From the NCBI GenBank assembly GCA_958510825.1, contig OY294045.1:12389916-12453915 (forward strand): a DNA stretch of 64,000 nucleotides, read 5' to 3'. How positions within the stretch are numbered: position 1 is the stretch's first letter; every line of letters starts with the position of its first letter. The notes under the pieces were generated by a model, which was given only the letters and a program-made list of their open reading frames with translations, had not been told where the DNA came from and ran no database searches. This DNA is from Brachypterus glaber. Its lineage: Eukaryota > Arthropoda > Insecta > Coleoptera > Kateretidae. Position numbers and translations under genes: made by a program. Positions 32,893-43,783 of the stretch are shown here, one piece after another.

Positions 32893-33601
32893 GGGGCTGT
32901 CCATATATTACGTAACGCATTTTTCAAAAAAAATGACCCCCCTTCCCCCTGTGTAACAAACTGTCACATTTACCAACACCCCCCCCCTGTGTAACGCGTA
33001 ACAATATAAAAATTTAGTTTCGCAATAAATTTAACTGTATTCTCACTATTGATTCGTTTTTCTCGACAAAACAAACATGAACCTAAAATATAAAAATTTA
33101 CACGAAAAAATCACTCAAACTTAAAAAAAAATATTCATAATCAATATCACATAGGGCAAAAATTCTAGGTACCTCTTTTTACACTGAGCGTCACATATAA
33201 CACGTATATTGTTTATGCACAGGTACACAAAATAGTACACACATTGGTACACATTCCGCGCGAAAATGTATCTTCGCCGATGATTCATCGGCAAGATCAC
33301 TCAAGAACAGGACGGTAAGATTTTTTTTAATATCAATGTCAACAGTTTTTTTACTGATTACAATATTATTTAAATATGCATAGTTTCGTCAATTTTTGTG
33401 TGAAAAAGGGAATTATGGGCCACTAAATAGTAATTTATGTTGAAATAAAAATACATCTGCCAAGCTTAGGAAATAAACATTAAATTTATTAAATTCCGTT
33501 ACGTAACGTTTACCTAGACCCCCCCTCTCCCCCCTGTCACAAACTGTAACAATTTCTCTGACCCCTCCACTAGGCGCGTTACGTAATATATGGACAGCCC
33601 C
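32893..33601. mobile_element. PIF/Harbinger-like MITE
   Basis: A 709-bp element with ends GGGGCTGTCCATATATTACG and its complement, flanked by TTA at 32890-32892 and 33602-33604. The 3-bp TTA duplication and G-rich ends fit the PIF/Harbinger superfamily. C-rich segments (CCCCCTTCCCCCTGTGTAAC and CCCCCTCTCCCCCC) sit just inside both ends and carry CAAACTGT in each. No transposase or Myb-like frame. Confidence 0.7.
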
Positions 33602-33604
33602 TTA

Positions 33605-33917
33605 TACAAAAAACTAGAATGTTAAAATCCGTAAATTAATGCTTGCAGTTTATCCTTGACTTTTTATATAAAGTGCAATTCTGAACTTATGAAAAAAATT
33701 AATAGACTTATTTTATCGTTTGTTAATTTAAGTTTAACGACATAGATAAACACTGCATTTATTGAAATAAAAATATCAATAATAAATTGTTTAGAAAGGG
33801 AAAAATCAAATATCATTGAAACATTGCAATGTAGAAACTGTAAATCGGTTTTATTTTTCTTGTTTTCTCTCAATCTAATATTTAAATTGCTAATTTTTAA
33901 TTCTGGCTGTTAAATAT
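33605..33917. other. No recognised feature
   Basis: AT-rich DNA. A minus-strand frame at 33664-33873 has no motif. Confidence 0.4.
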
Positions 33918-34425
33918 GTTTTATCCAACACCTTCACAGAAACACTTGTTTTGAGCACTATTTTAAATGTCAAAAGTGAGTTTTTTTCCATTAGTAAGTA
34001 AAAAATTTTTCACCCACTCTTTTACGTACAGCTTTTGATCTCACCCAACATTAGTTACATGCCCTATTAATTAAGTATTAAAACTATTCTATAAATAGAA
34101 GCACGTTAACTAAACCATAAAAATTAAAGAAACCCCCAAATTATTCTTTAGTTTTTGAATAAAATACTGTTTTTATTAAAAATTTTGTCATCACCGCGTC
34201 CATTTTGACGTTTGTAAGAAATGTAAAACTAGCAATTGTTTATTTTTAATGGGCATACTTAGGCCATGGCTACCTATTATTTTAGTATTAAGAAAACTTA
34301 ATCTTAATATTTTTGACATAATTTTTCGCAAAATTATAGATTTTTAATTAATAATAAAAGGTGTTGGATAAAATTAAATTCTCAACTGGTGTATTAAGTG
34401 ATTTTATCCACTTAATGCACTAGTT
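33918..34425. repeat. Possible decayed foldback plus hairpin
   Basis: TTTTATCCAACACCTT at 33918 and AAGGTGTTGGATAAAA at 34358 are inverted repeats about 440 bp apart. A separate imperfect 17-bp hairpin lies at 34384-34425 (AACTGGTGTATTAAGTG against CACTTAATGCACTAGTT). Sequence between the outer pair is unrecognised. Confidence 0.4.
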
Positions 34426-34732
34426 AAGAAAATAACTATTATTCGCTACTGTATATGTAATTACTACATTGTAGTACTGATTGTAATACATACCTACATA
34501 ACATATATTAATAAAGTTTGGGAAGTACGTGGTTTCTTGTCCCACACTGACCTGTAATGAAAAATAGAGACCTAATTATTACTGGTCTGGATTTATAAAT
34601 TATTAATTTCCACTAGATGGCGCCACCGATAAAAATATCGTTAGGCAAAATGTCTGAACTGCTGTTGTCACGATAAACACGAATATAATCTAATACATTT
34701 TGTTTAAAAAACTTAAATGTACACGTTTAGTC

Positions 34733-35377
34733 AATGTTTTTTACTTTTGAGACTGAAAAGGATAATAAACGTTATAAATGGTACCTTGTGAGCTATCAAC
34801 AAATGTTTTTGTGGTTGTTTTTTTGGGTTACGCGTATGTGAAACTTCAGTTTTATATGATTGTGCTTTTCTTGTGAAATGCAGGCAAAATAATTTGTGGT
34901 AAATATGAAAAGAACTAAAAAAGAAAGTATAGTATAGTATTATTTTCTTCATTTGAATTCAAACATCTAGGTTTCAAAAAAAAAATAGTACTTTATCTTT
35001 ATATAAAAACAGTTGCGAATAATAGTAGATTACAGGTAGACTCGGAAAATAGTACTTTTCCGAGACCTTATTAATGGGCGAGGAAAAGTACCATTTTCCC
35101 GGAGACCTGTATACTATTTTATTTAAAAATAAAGTACCTTACTTTGAAGTTTACCTCGATGTTTCAAGTGAAGAAAGTAATACTGTAGTGGGTACTTTGT
35201 TTTTTAGTTCTTTTCTTATTTACCACAAATCATTTTTCCTGCTTTTTACAAGAAAAGCACAATCATATAAAACTAAAGTTTCACATACGCTTAACCCAAA
35301 AATCGTTTGTTGATAGATCACAAGGCACCGTTTATAACATTTATTATTCTTCTATGTCTGAAAAGTAAAAAACACCT
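34733..35377. mobile_element. Foldback element with 240-bp arms
   Basis: ATGTTTTTTACTTTTGAGAC at the left pairs with TCTGAAAAGTAAAAAACACC at the right. The arms pair through the AAATGGTACCTTGTGAGCTA, ATATGATTGTGCTTTTCTTG and TTTGTGGTAAATA blocks. The centre holds a TCGGAAAATAGTACTTTTCCGAG hairpin followed by GAGGAAAAGTACC. Frames on both strands are by-products of the symmetry. Confidence 0.7.
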
Positions 35378-35466
35378 AATTAAGACCTTTACAACTAATG
35401 GACAACGTAAATGGTTTGGTATTATTACAAAATAGTAAAGATTATGGTACCAATTTACATTTTGTT

Positions 35467-35723
35467 TAACATACTATTCTACTTAATTAAGCATCCCCTA
35501 AGTCCAGGACTTGTGTGGGCTAGTAGTAGAGGGAACCGCCGGCTTTAATTGACTTTCGAATCAATTTATAGGAAGTGTCCGCTTCACTTACGCCTTCACC
35601 AAATTTCAATTATTAATTAACTGAAAAAGTCAAATCGGCGCCGGTGAGAATCGAACTCACTCTATTTTGGGTAGTGAACTCGTCAAGTACGACGCGGTAG
35701 TCTACTACACCAATCCTCCCATA
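35467..35723 (-). mobile_element. SINE, copy with alternative head
   Basis: The minus strand reads TGGGAGGATTGGTGTAGTAG, ACTACCGCGTCGTACTTGAC, GTGAGTTCGATTCTCACCGG and GGCGCCGATTTG, followed by the same body as at 23458. The T-arm (GTGAG/CTCAC) is perfectly paired, but the 5' half bears no resemblance to the head at 23458-23705. The body and 3' end are close to full length. Confidence 0.75.
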
Positions 35724-35912
35724 AAGTTATTTTAGTAAAACATTAAAAAATAAAGGAATGGAATTAGACACCACGTCCCCAGTGTCACGCAGTCTTGGCT
35801 CGAGCTTACCTTGACTTGGGCACTCGGGTATCTCGGGATTTCCATAGCCGTACTTGTTCCTAACAAGTCCCTAAGGGTCATGCATTGAGTCTTATTAAAA
35901 AAATGTGTAAAG

Positions 35913-36384
35913 CAATGGACAGCAGTCCAATACGTTGGGCAACATAAATTTAGGTCTTCAATACCAACCCAAAAAGAAAATTCCCAAAAAATATTATATT
36001 TGGATTTTATCACAGTGCAACAAAAAATGTGCATTTTATGCAAAATTATTAAAGAATACATACAGCTTATTAAACACAAAAACAATTAAAAAATCTTCAC
36101 ACACAACGGGGTATTATCAATGATTGTCAAACTAAGGAGTAGGTCATACGTTCCCTAGGAAACTTTAGACCTACTGTACAAATAGCTGTGTTATAAAAAT
36201 TAAAAAAAAATAGTTTTTCATTAAAAAAAAAACAAATATCTTACCTTCATGTTATTTAAAATATAATCTAAAATGTTATTTTTACCTAAAATATGCATAA
36301 TTTTATTTTAAAACAATAATAATTATACTTTTATCTTTTTCTGTAGAACTTCTCTCTTTATCTATCTAAATAGGCGTAAGTCCA
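35913..36384 (-). mobile_element. Family G element, copy 2
   Basis: Reverse copy with AATGGACAGCAGTCCAATAC at the left and CTAAATAGGCGTAAGTCCATT at the right. It keeps the GTAGGTCATACG and AAACTTTAGACCTAC palindrome. A frame crossing it at 35732-36085 is not conserved in the other copies. Confidence 0.7.
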
Positions 36385-36439
36385 TTGAAGATGCTCAGAT
36401 AACAATTCTGAAGCCAGTCCATTATTATTTTTTACGCTA

Positions 36440-37343
36440 GAGGAAATGCGCCTAATTTCGGATGGTTTCCAATTTTCGGATAGTAGTGTATTTAAGATAC
36501 TGTCTGCAAAGGTAAACAGAAACCTACTTCTATGTGAAGCCAAAAGTCAAACTAAATCCGTCCTGTAATATGATAACGGTAGAGCTTCTCCCCTTTAAAT
36601 GGCAGCACAAATCGTTTATATTGCAAATGGCAGTTTTGTGCTCAGTTGCATTATTATGCTTGTTTATTTTATAAATAATCGTTATAAAAGTTCGTGATTC
36701 TGTCTTGGGTAAGTTATGATGTTAGTTAAGTTGATCCACTATTCATAATTAAGCAATTTGAAAACGTAAACATTCTACAAATTTCTAATCTAAAAAGCAG
36801 AAAGTTGCCTAATTTCGGATAGACCATTTTTGTGCATTTGATTCCCAATTTCGGATATCCGCAAGGTAATTATTATTCAGGATAACCAACCATTAATTAT
36901 TTTTTTTATAATGATACAACAAACTAAGATAAACAATTTTGAAAAAACGAAAATTACCTAAGATACTAAGATATTCGAAATTGGGAATCTAAAATTATAG
37001 TTCCTATAGTATTTCGTAGAAAATTGCTTAATGATTAAATTACGTCTTAAATGTGAAGGAATAACAAGAAACATAAGCAATGGGATCCAGATCTACTCTT
37101 GAAAATTTTTTTTCGGATATGTCCGAAATTAGGAGCCCTTTTTCAAATGCACAAAAATGCGCTGATTTTTTTTAACCGTGTTTTTTGGAAAAAATAAACT
37201 GTAATAAAATTGCTTTTATAATAAATCATGGTTCGCTATAATAAGTTGTATCTGGTTATATAAAAAAAAATATCAAAAAGTAATACCGAGTATTAAATAT
37301 TGAATACATTGTAAATGGTATCCGAAATTAGGCGACTTTCCTC
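36440..37343 (-). mobile_element. Family C TA-flanked transposon, copy 2
   Basis: A 904-bp reversed copy of 2816-3713. The ends are GAGGAAATGCGCCTAATTTC and TTAGGCGACTTTCCTC, flanked by TA (36438-36439 and 37344-37345). The two copies align without large gaps, which implies that the family moved relatively recently. Non-coding. Confidence 0.8.
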
Positions 37344-37595
37344 TATTCCTTTATTTGTGTTGACGTATAATTTTCAGAGGCTACGGATCGTGTAACTTAC
37401 ATCAGTGTAGTTTCTTATGAAAACATTTAGTAAGTGTTTTGTCTGCGCTCCTTGCTTAAAACAATGTTATTTTAGCGTATTTTAATTTGTATAATAATGT
37501 TATTTTAGTGAATTTTAATTTGTGTTCATTAACAATTTATGTTATTTCTTGTTTCTAGTGTTACAGCATATTAAAACATTTAAAATCAACATAAA

Positions 37596-37676
37596 ACAAG
37601 TCATAAAGATATTTTATGCTTCACATTCTATAGTATACTCTTCACACTGGATAGTATAATGCATTTTCTCTAAATA
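37596..37676 (+). repeat. Family H 5'-end fragment
   Basis: ACAAGTCATAAAGATATTTT, GTATACTCTTCACACTGGAT and ATGCATTTTCTCTAAATA match the first 80 bp of H. The sequence then passes directly into a family K MITE at TACAGGGTG, suggesting that K inserted into H or replaced the rest. Confidence 0.6.
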
Positions 37677-38362
37677 TACAGGGTGATCAATAACTGGCAC
37701 GCCAAAATTTAAGAAGTGATTCTACATCCAAAAATAACAAAAAAACTTTCTATAAAGGTTGGTCCGGAAATGACCCCTAAGGAAGCTACGGTCCTTTAAA
37801 GTTGTAATGAAAACAAGGTTTTTAATTAATAACTTTGGTACACTTTAAGCTAGAGCGACGAGCTTTTGCATGTATACTAGTATTAATAACGGCAATAAGT
37901 TTATGTTAATTTTTTTTTTTTGAATTTATTCAGAGGCATGCCTAGACGGACAAAATATGTGAGGCTTAAAACATTTTTGACCCAAACTTTTGTGTAGCTT
38001 TTCTGGATTTTTTGTAAAAAATATAGATTCCCTGAGTAAAAATACATAAAAATGTCATACAGTGTAACACTGTAGGAGCAACGGCTTTCAAAAAAATGCA
38101 ATTAAGGCGAAGTAACATTTTGTGCCACCAAAAACGTTACTTTTTAAAAGGCTATTACTCCTTTGATATTAAATTTCGGTGTTTTGGTGAAAGATACTTT
38201 TTTTCTCAGTTTTAAATAAAGAATCACCCAGCATCATTAAAATTTAATTGATGCTCTGATTTGTTCCCCATTCAATATGTCATCTTAAAAGGGCCGTGCG
38301 AGCTAGGATCACCCCTTATAGAAACTTTTTTTATGGCATGGCAGTTACTAATCATCCTGTAT
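37677..38362. mobile_element. Family K foldback MITE, copy 2
   Basis: Ends ACAGGGTGATCAATAACTGG and TTACTAATCATCCTGTA. It is the reverse of copy 1 at 20236 and lacks that copy's central insert. It carries TGATTCTACATCC, AAGGAAGCTACGGTCC, CTAGAGCGACGAGCTTTTGC and mirror modules. Frames at 37901-38101 are not conserved. Confidence 0.75.
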
Positions 38363-38888
38363 ATACTTCCCAAAATAGTTTTTTCTTTAAGACCTTAAAA
38401 AGTTAGAAATACATGATTCTGAATTATAAAAACCTTTAAAACACAAAATAAATTTAAATACATTTTAAAATATAAAAAAAGTTGTAGTCCAACCATAGAC
38501 AAGGAAAGACCTCCAAAGCCGTTGCGGGATACTGTGATAAATGTGCCTACTATTGTTGTTTTTGACGAGTATTTTTAACCTTAGTTTTGTGTGTCAAATA
38601 AAAATTGTAAAAAATTCAACAAAAAACAATAAATATCTACGAAGAAACGTCGAAATAGTTTTTTAAAATTATTTTATAAGAATTTTTCGAGGTGTGTGAG
38701 TTTTGGGATTTTGTACACCTATTTTGAGTACACCAGGGATTGACCCTTTGCTCTTCATAAAGCAACAATACAGGTTAGGTTTAAAGTTATAGCAAAAAAA
38801 CAATTAAAACACAGTAGAAGTCGAAAAATGAACAGAAACAAACGACGATCTGACAGTACTGACATTATAAACAAACTACTAATAATTT
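38363..38888. other. No recognised feature
   Basis: AT-rich DNA with no shared repeat recognised. Confidence 0.4.
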
Positions 38889-38990
38889 GTCACCCCAGTA
38901 TTGGTTTGCCATATCTCTATTTTTGGACATTTTAAGATTTTTACTGGGGGATTTTTGGAGATAAGACAAATGAATACTGGGGTGATGAAT
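38889..38990. repeat. Inverted-repeat pair with CACCCCAGTATT
   Basis: GTCACCCCAGTATTGGTTTG at the left and AAATGAATACTGGGGTGAT at the right form inverted ends around about 60 bp. GCCATATCTC and GGAGATAAGAC continue the pairing. It adjoins the SINE-like region to its right. Confidence 0.5.
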
Positions 38991-38994
38991 TGTT

Positions 38995-39205
38995 TTACGA
39001 CCGACAGCATTTCACAGCTGATAGAGATGCGTACTGCGCAAGACCAGATAAATTGCGTTACGTCATTTCGCTGCCCCGTTCTGTCACAAAATATTCTTGC
39101 GCATGCTGGACTAATGGTTCTCTTTCCTTCTCTATGAGTCCAACTGAGAATCGAACTCTGGGCATCTAACTCACAAAGCCAACACTTTACAGGTCAATAA
39201 GAAAG
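38995..39205 (-). mobile_element. SINE-like unit with tRNA-like T-arm
   Basis: On the minus strand at about 39195-39130, AGAGTTCGATTCTCAG gives a perfect B box in a short GAG/CTC arm, preceded by TTGACCTGTAAAGTG as a weak A box. The downstream GC-richer body (39125-39000) includes GTCCAGCATGCGCAAG and GCGCAGTACGCATCTCT. This body differs from the SINE at 23458, so it is a separate family or a tRNA pseudogene. Confidence 0.4.
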
Positions 39206-39289
39206 GATTGGTTAAGTATAGACTAATACAATACAAAGTTGCTAAATTTTTCGAAAAATATTGGCCATTTTTTTTTTAATTGGTAAAAT

Positions 39290-39560
39290 TTAACCTTTTT
39301 CTAAAAACAATTACGTCAATGCGACCTTCCCATCAGGTTTTTTCGTTTTTTCTTTTAGTGGTTTAACCCCCTATAACTATTTAGTTTTGGGGGATTTTCA
39401 AAAACAATCTTTCTCTTATAGAACGTGATTCTTCCTGAAAATTTCTAGTAGATCGGATAACTCATTCTTAAATTGTTTTGTACAAAAAAAAAACGTGAAA
39501 TCGGACGGACGAACAGACGGAAATTTTCAAACTTGCTTATTTGTATCGAAGATTTTTTTT
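39290..39560 (+). mobile_element. Family H internal part
   Basis: TTAACCCCCTATAACTATTT, GAACGTGATTCTTCCTGAAA, TCTAGTAGATCGGATAACTC and CGGACGGACGAACAGACGG follow the order of the H body at 31150-31340. Both hairpin ends are missing. Confidence 0.55.
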
Positions 39561-39727
39561 TTATTTAGATGTTTTCCTTTGTTATTTTTTACATTTTTAG
39601 CAAGTTAGTTTTTAAATGTTCAGGCATAAAAAGCCAAAATAAAAATGAACATTACATTAAATAAGTTTAAAAGCGGAAGAAAGCATACATACATTAAAAA
39701 AAAATAATAAATGACGCGAGATATTCG

Positions 39728-39804
39728 TGTCACACCATTGTGTGACAATGTCACGCAAATATGTATACTATGTCACACTGTGACATAGTATACATATTGG
39801 CGTG
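39728..39804. repeat. Two adjacent strong hairpins
   Basis: The first (39728-39747) is TGTCACAC-CATT-GTGTGACA. The second (39752-39804) has a 26-bp arm, CACGCAAATATGTATACTAT, with GTCACA and only one unpaired base at its centre. Both stems use the TGTCACA motif, so the region could form alternative cruciforms. It may be a small MITE. Confidence 0.65.
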
Positions 39805-40340
39805 ATATTTATTGTTTTCTTATGGAAAATGTTTTTTTTTAATTCCACTAAAAAATAAAGATATAAAAGATTTTCGACACATTTTCCACGTTTTTCCAAC
39901 AAGCATCTTATTTTCTAAAAATCTCTTCTAATAAAAAGTCCAAACAAGCATCTTATTTCCTATAAATCTCTTCTGATAAATACAACTATATGAAGAGTAT
40001 AATGCTATTGAAGTATGGATGAAAATTTTAATACAACTAAATATTATTTGCATAAAAGCATGGTGTTAAAAAGCATCATTTACTTCAACAGGTTTCTGAG
40101 TATATTAGCACATATTTGGTACCAGTAATTGCGGTGTTATTTTGCTTAATAAAATAAACAAAAGGAGTTATTACCAGTATAAATAATAATTTGTATGTTT
40201 TATTAATTAACAAAAACAGCAGTGTTTGTTTTCTAAAAAGGATTCGTTCATTCCTTCTTTGCCAGCCTTATAATCCTTTTCAATATGTCAGGTTTTGGGC
40301 GCTGCAGAATGTGCAGGCAGCAAGCATCTAGTTTCTGTCA
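39805..40340. other. No recognised feature
   Basis: AT-rich DNA. A 30-bp near repeat occurs at 39900 and 39943 (AACAAGCATCTTATTT). Nothing else was recognised. Confidence 0.4.
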
Positions 40341-40820
40341 GAATGTGCAGCAGTCCAATACGTTGGGCAACATAAATTTAGGTCTTTAATACCAACCCAA
40401 AAAGAAAATTCCCTAAAAATATTATATTTGGATTTTATCACAGTGCAACAAAAAATGTGCATTATATGCAAAATTATTAAAGAATACATAAAACAGCTTA
40501 TTAAACACAAAAAAAAAGTACAAAATCTTCACACACAACCGGGTATTATCAATGACTGTAAAATTAAGGAGTAGGTCATAAGTTCCATAGGAAACTTTAG
40601 ACCTACTGTACACATAGCTGTGTTATAAAAATTAAAAAAAAAAAGTTTTTACTTAAAAAAATAACAAATATCTTACCTTCATGTAATTTAAAATATAATC
40701 TAAAATGTTATTTTTACCTAAAATATGCACAATTTTCTTTTAAAACAATAATAATTATACTTTTATCTCTTTCTGTAGAACTTCTCTCTTTATCTAATCT
40801 AAATAGGCTGCAGTCCATTG
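40341..40820 (-). mobile_element. Family G element, copy 3
   Basis: Reverse copy with GAATGTGCAGCAGTCCAATA at the left and AATAGGCTGCAGTCCATTG at the right. It is collinear with copies at 12684 and 35913, with the GTAGGTCATAAG and AAACTTTAGACCTAC palindrome intact. Confidence 0.7.
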
Positions 40821-40965
40821 GTTAGATATAGCCAGGCCATCTTGTATGAGTTTTTTTTGTTTCCAGTGCTTCCACTGCATGGCTATAATCCGCTTTTGAT
40901 CATTTCTGGCTATGTGGCCTTCTTTTCTCGCTTTCCGTTCCATAATGTGTGTAACTTTGGTAAAG
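40821..40965 (-). other. Coding-like fragment beside family G
   Basis: The minus-strand frame reads MERKARKEGHIARNDQKRII followed by AMQWKHWKQKKLIQDG, ending where family G begins. The GHIAR...W..W pattern recalls the C-terminal part of RTE-type reverse transcriptases. The match is short and unsupported by flanking motifs, so it remains a guess. Confidence 0.2.
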
Positions 40966-40991
40966 CTACTTAAATAACAGTCTTTTGAATG

Positions 40992-41270
40992 TTACGCAGC
41001 CACACAAAAGAAGTCTGGTACTTTTAACGAGACACGTGTATTTCTATGTATTTTGAGTGGCTGAATCCGAATTTGAGTCCAAAATAGCACCTTATAGGAT
41101 TAGTTTTGGAGCCCCGAAAGATATTCCTTTCATTTACTCGAAAATAAGGTTTTTTGAGGTTATTTCCAAAGCTAATCGGATGAGGTGCTATTTTGACATC
41201 AGACTCTCAGAATACATAGGAATACATATCTCCTCAACAGTACCAGACTTTTTTTTGTGTGGCTGTGTAA
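40992..41270. mobile_element. Palindromic MITE with CAGCCACACAAAA ends
   Basis: TTACGCAGCCACACAAAAGA at the left pairs with TTTTGTGTGGCTGTGTAA at the right. The arms continue through AGTCTGGTACT and CAAAATAGCACCT. The centre is at about 41130. A plus-strand frame at 41057-41326 results from the fold. Confidence 0.7.
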
Positions 41271-41649
41271 TTAAATATACCAAAAATGTGAATTTTCTGA
41301 GTCTAGTTTCTAAACCAATAAAATAGCCGTCTGTGACGCAGGTTTACTTTTTTTTATCTATCTTTTACTTTCAACATTGACCATAGTTTTCTTTCTTTGA
41401 CAGTCACCCGAGGACAATGATCAATTGATGAAACAGAAATACTGAAGCACACCAAGTTGAAGTAAAATAAAAATAAAAGCTTGGCGATATGCATATAAGT
41501 GAACAATAAAATACGCTCAAAATAAAAGTAAGGGATTTTATTGGTGTATTTCATCTTACTACAAACTTCAATAACTAATTTGGATCATCGTCTCCTGGAT
41601 ATTTTGCTTAGCTACGGAAATAATCGTACACGGTAATAAATAACATTAA
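41271..41649. other. No recognised feature
   Basis: AT-rich spacer with no recognised element. Confidence 0.4.
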
Positions 41650-41820
41650 ATTACATAGTCCGTAAATGGTAATATGTTGCCATAGACCGGAATGGTAAAA
41701 ATTACATAATCAATAATGGTAATATTTTGCATAGATCGGAACGGTAAAAATTACATAGTCCAGAATGGTAATATTTTGCATAGACCGGAACGCTAAAAAT
41801 TACATAGTCCAGAATGGTTT
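41650..41820 (+). repeat. Tandem array of about 50 bp, three and a half copies
   Basis: Units run from TTACATAGTCC to CGGAACGGTAAAAA, with ATGGTAATATTTTGC in the middle, and lengths of 51, 49 and 49 bp. Two diverged units recur at 59437-59520. The terms CATAGTCC and CCAGAAT also occur in the palindrome at 42508, which links this array to the satellite that follows. Confidence 0.75.
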
Positions 41821-42260
41821 GAAAAAAAATATTTACTACTTAGAAAATGTTTGTTCCAAATTACAAGTCTCTGTGTCTAAGCTTTTTTGAAATATAGTAG
41901 CGTAAAGTTCATTTGGTTTAATAAACCAAACGATTTGCACCCTTAATACGAGTATAAACTGCTTACATCTTTCTTTAAATATCTATTGGTTGATAAAGAT
42001 CGTAATTTATAATGAACGTAAATTTTAGGCCACAAATAAAGCATTTAAATATCGTATATAAATAATATTTACCTTTTTTACACTTTTAACACTTTAACCT
42101 AGAAGCATGCGTCGCTATCTCTCTAAAAATAACAATACTAAACGGTCCGTCTCATGATGCGACGCCTTCTTGGTTATTTTCGAAAGCGCACGCGCGTCTT
42201 AAAATAACATAGCCCGACATTGTAAAATCGTGTAAAAATATGTAAATCAATGTAAATATA
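41821..42260. other. Spacer between two linked arrays
   Basis: Mostly unrecognised. The last 40 bp show GTAAAA/GTAAAT repeats that run into the decamer array. Confidence 0.4.
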
Positions 42261-42500
42261 TTTTTTTACATTATTTTACATTCTTTTACATTATTTTACA
42301 TTCTTTTACATTCTTTTACATTCTTTTACATTCTTTTACATTCTTTTACATTCTTTTACATTCTTTTACATTCTTTTACATTCTTTTACATTCTTTTACA
42401 TTCTTTTACATTCTTTTACATTATTTTACATTATTTTAGATTATTTTACATTATTTCACATTATTTTACATTATTTTACATTATTTTACATTCTTTTACA
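42261..42500 (+). repeat. Decamer satellite (ACATTCTTTT)n
   Basis: About 24 copies with an exact 10-bp period. The core (about 42291-42420) is uniform ACATTCTTTT, while copies at both edges read ACATTATTTT. This gradient, with a homogeneous centre and variant edges, is what replication slippage or unequal exchange produces. The 10-bp unit is close to one DNA helical turn, so its T runs lie in phase and could bend the DNA. Confidence 0.9.
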
Positions 42501-42507
42501 TAAATTC

Positions 42508-42564
42508 ATGAATTATGCATAGTCCAGAATAGTAAATTTACTATTCCGTACTATGTAAATTCAT
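42508..42564. repeat. Palindrome closing the satellite region
   Basis: CATGAATTATGCATAGTCCA and GAATAGTAAA pair with TTTACTATTC and their complement through ACTATGTAAATTCATG, giving an almost loop-free inverted repeat. It may be the end of the element that carries the two tandem arrays. Confidence 0.7.
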
Positions 42565-43783
42565 GTATTTTTACATTATTTTACAGTGTAGAACTATAAA
42601 AGTATAGTCCCAGCAGCGAAGGTATTTTGTCTCAAAAAAGTCCAAAAGTTTTGACAATTGGTAGAGATATAGTCAAGACCTTCCTGATAAACGTACTAAA
42701 AGTCCCTAACAATTAAATCTGAGCTCGAGCCGCCGTCTTAGTTTTAAAGTACACACTTTTGTAGTTTTTTGCAAATACCGTCTAAACGGAAAATATTAAT
42801 AAAAATAAGCTATTATAAAAAATAAAGCTCATAAATTTCTTTACAAAAATCATACTTTTTCTTAACTGACTTGGTGATAACGATGTTTGCTAAACAAGAT
42901 TTAGAATTACGCTTACACAATATTTTGTGCAATTTTGGCAAACCACAAGCTTGAACCAAGATGAAAATGAAATAAAAATGAAGAGCTAGACTGAAATGAT
43001 AGTTTCGGATATACTGTGAGGATATTTTAATGCTTGATACCTACTTAGGCCAACCAACCCTGCAGAAGATTGAGCCTTGAAAATCAACTTTTGCGTGACG
43101 AGACAACAAGTTAATCGAGACTCTCACTATACGCGATAATTTTCGAGAAATGGTCAAGAAGAAATGAACTCTTTACTTATCTCGAAAATCTAGACTCTGA
43201 ATTATCAATACGAGCAATTCGTTTTTTTTTGATTAACAGGTCTACAAAAGAAAATCTCTATCCTAAGGTTCCAACCCATCATTTACTATGTTTTTTGATA
43301 TGTTTCGGCTTAGGATAATTCTGGTAAGCATTATTGAGTAAACTACAAAACAACTTTTCTCCAATTTAAAAAACAAAGGAGAAATTATATTTGTAGGGGT
43401 GCTTAAATTTGCTAATTTCTCGATAAAAACTTGAATAACTCAAAAACTACCAGAGATAGACATAAAGTGTTACACATCAAAATAAACAAAGAAGGGTATC
43501 GTTTTAAATAGGAGTTTTGGACTAAATAAGAAAAATATGTTTTTGTTTAAGAAAGTGCAAAATGATGAAAAGAAATGATATAAAACTATGCTATTTGTTG
43601 ATAAAGAACAAAATAAAAAAAAAAATAAAAAGTAAGGAATTATTTGATATCGTAAACCCGTCAAACATTGCATTATTCTTGCGCTAAATGTGACTATCAT
43701 ACTGAAAAAAAGCAATATTTTTTGTTTATTTACAAAACTAACATAAATACGTTTAGATAGAATGTATAATAAAAACACTATTC
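42565..43783. other. No recognised feature
   Basis: AT-rich DNA. A minus-strand frame at 43470-43778 is rich in F, I and L codons, as expected from AT-rich sequence, and has no motif. Confidence 0.4.

Noticed and set aside
35732..36123. Overlapping frames on both strands
   Set aside because: They lie in family G, and the other two copies do not keep the frames open.
41650..42500. CRISPR-like array
   Set aside because: There are no constant repeats separated by unique spacers; units are contiguous tandem repeats, and the context is eukaryotic.
43470..43778. 102-codon hydrophobic ORF as a membrane protein
   Set aside because: F, L, I and Y richness is what random AT-rich sequence encodes; no motif, start context or composition shift supports a gene.
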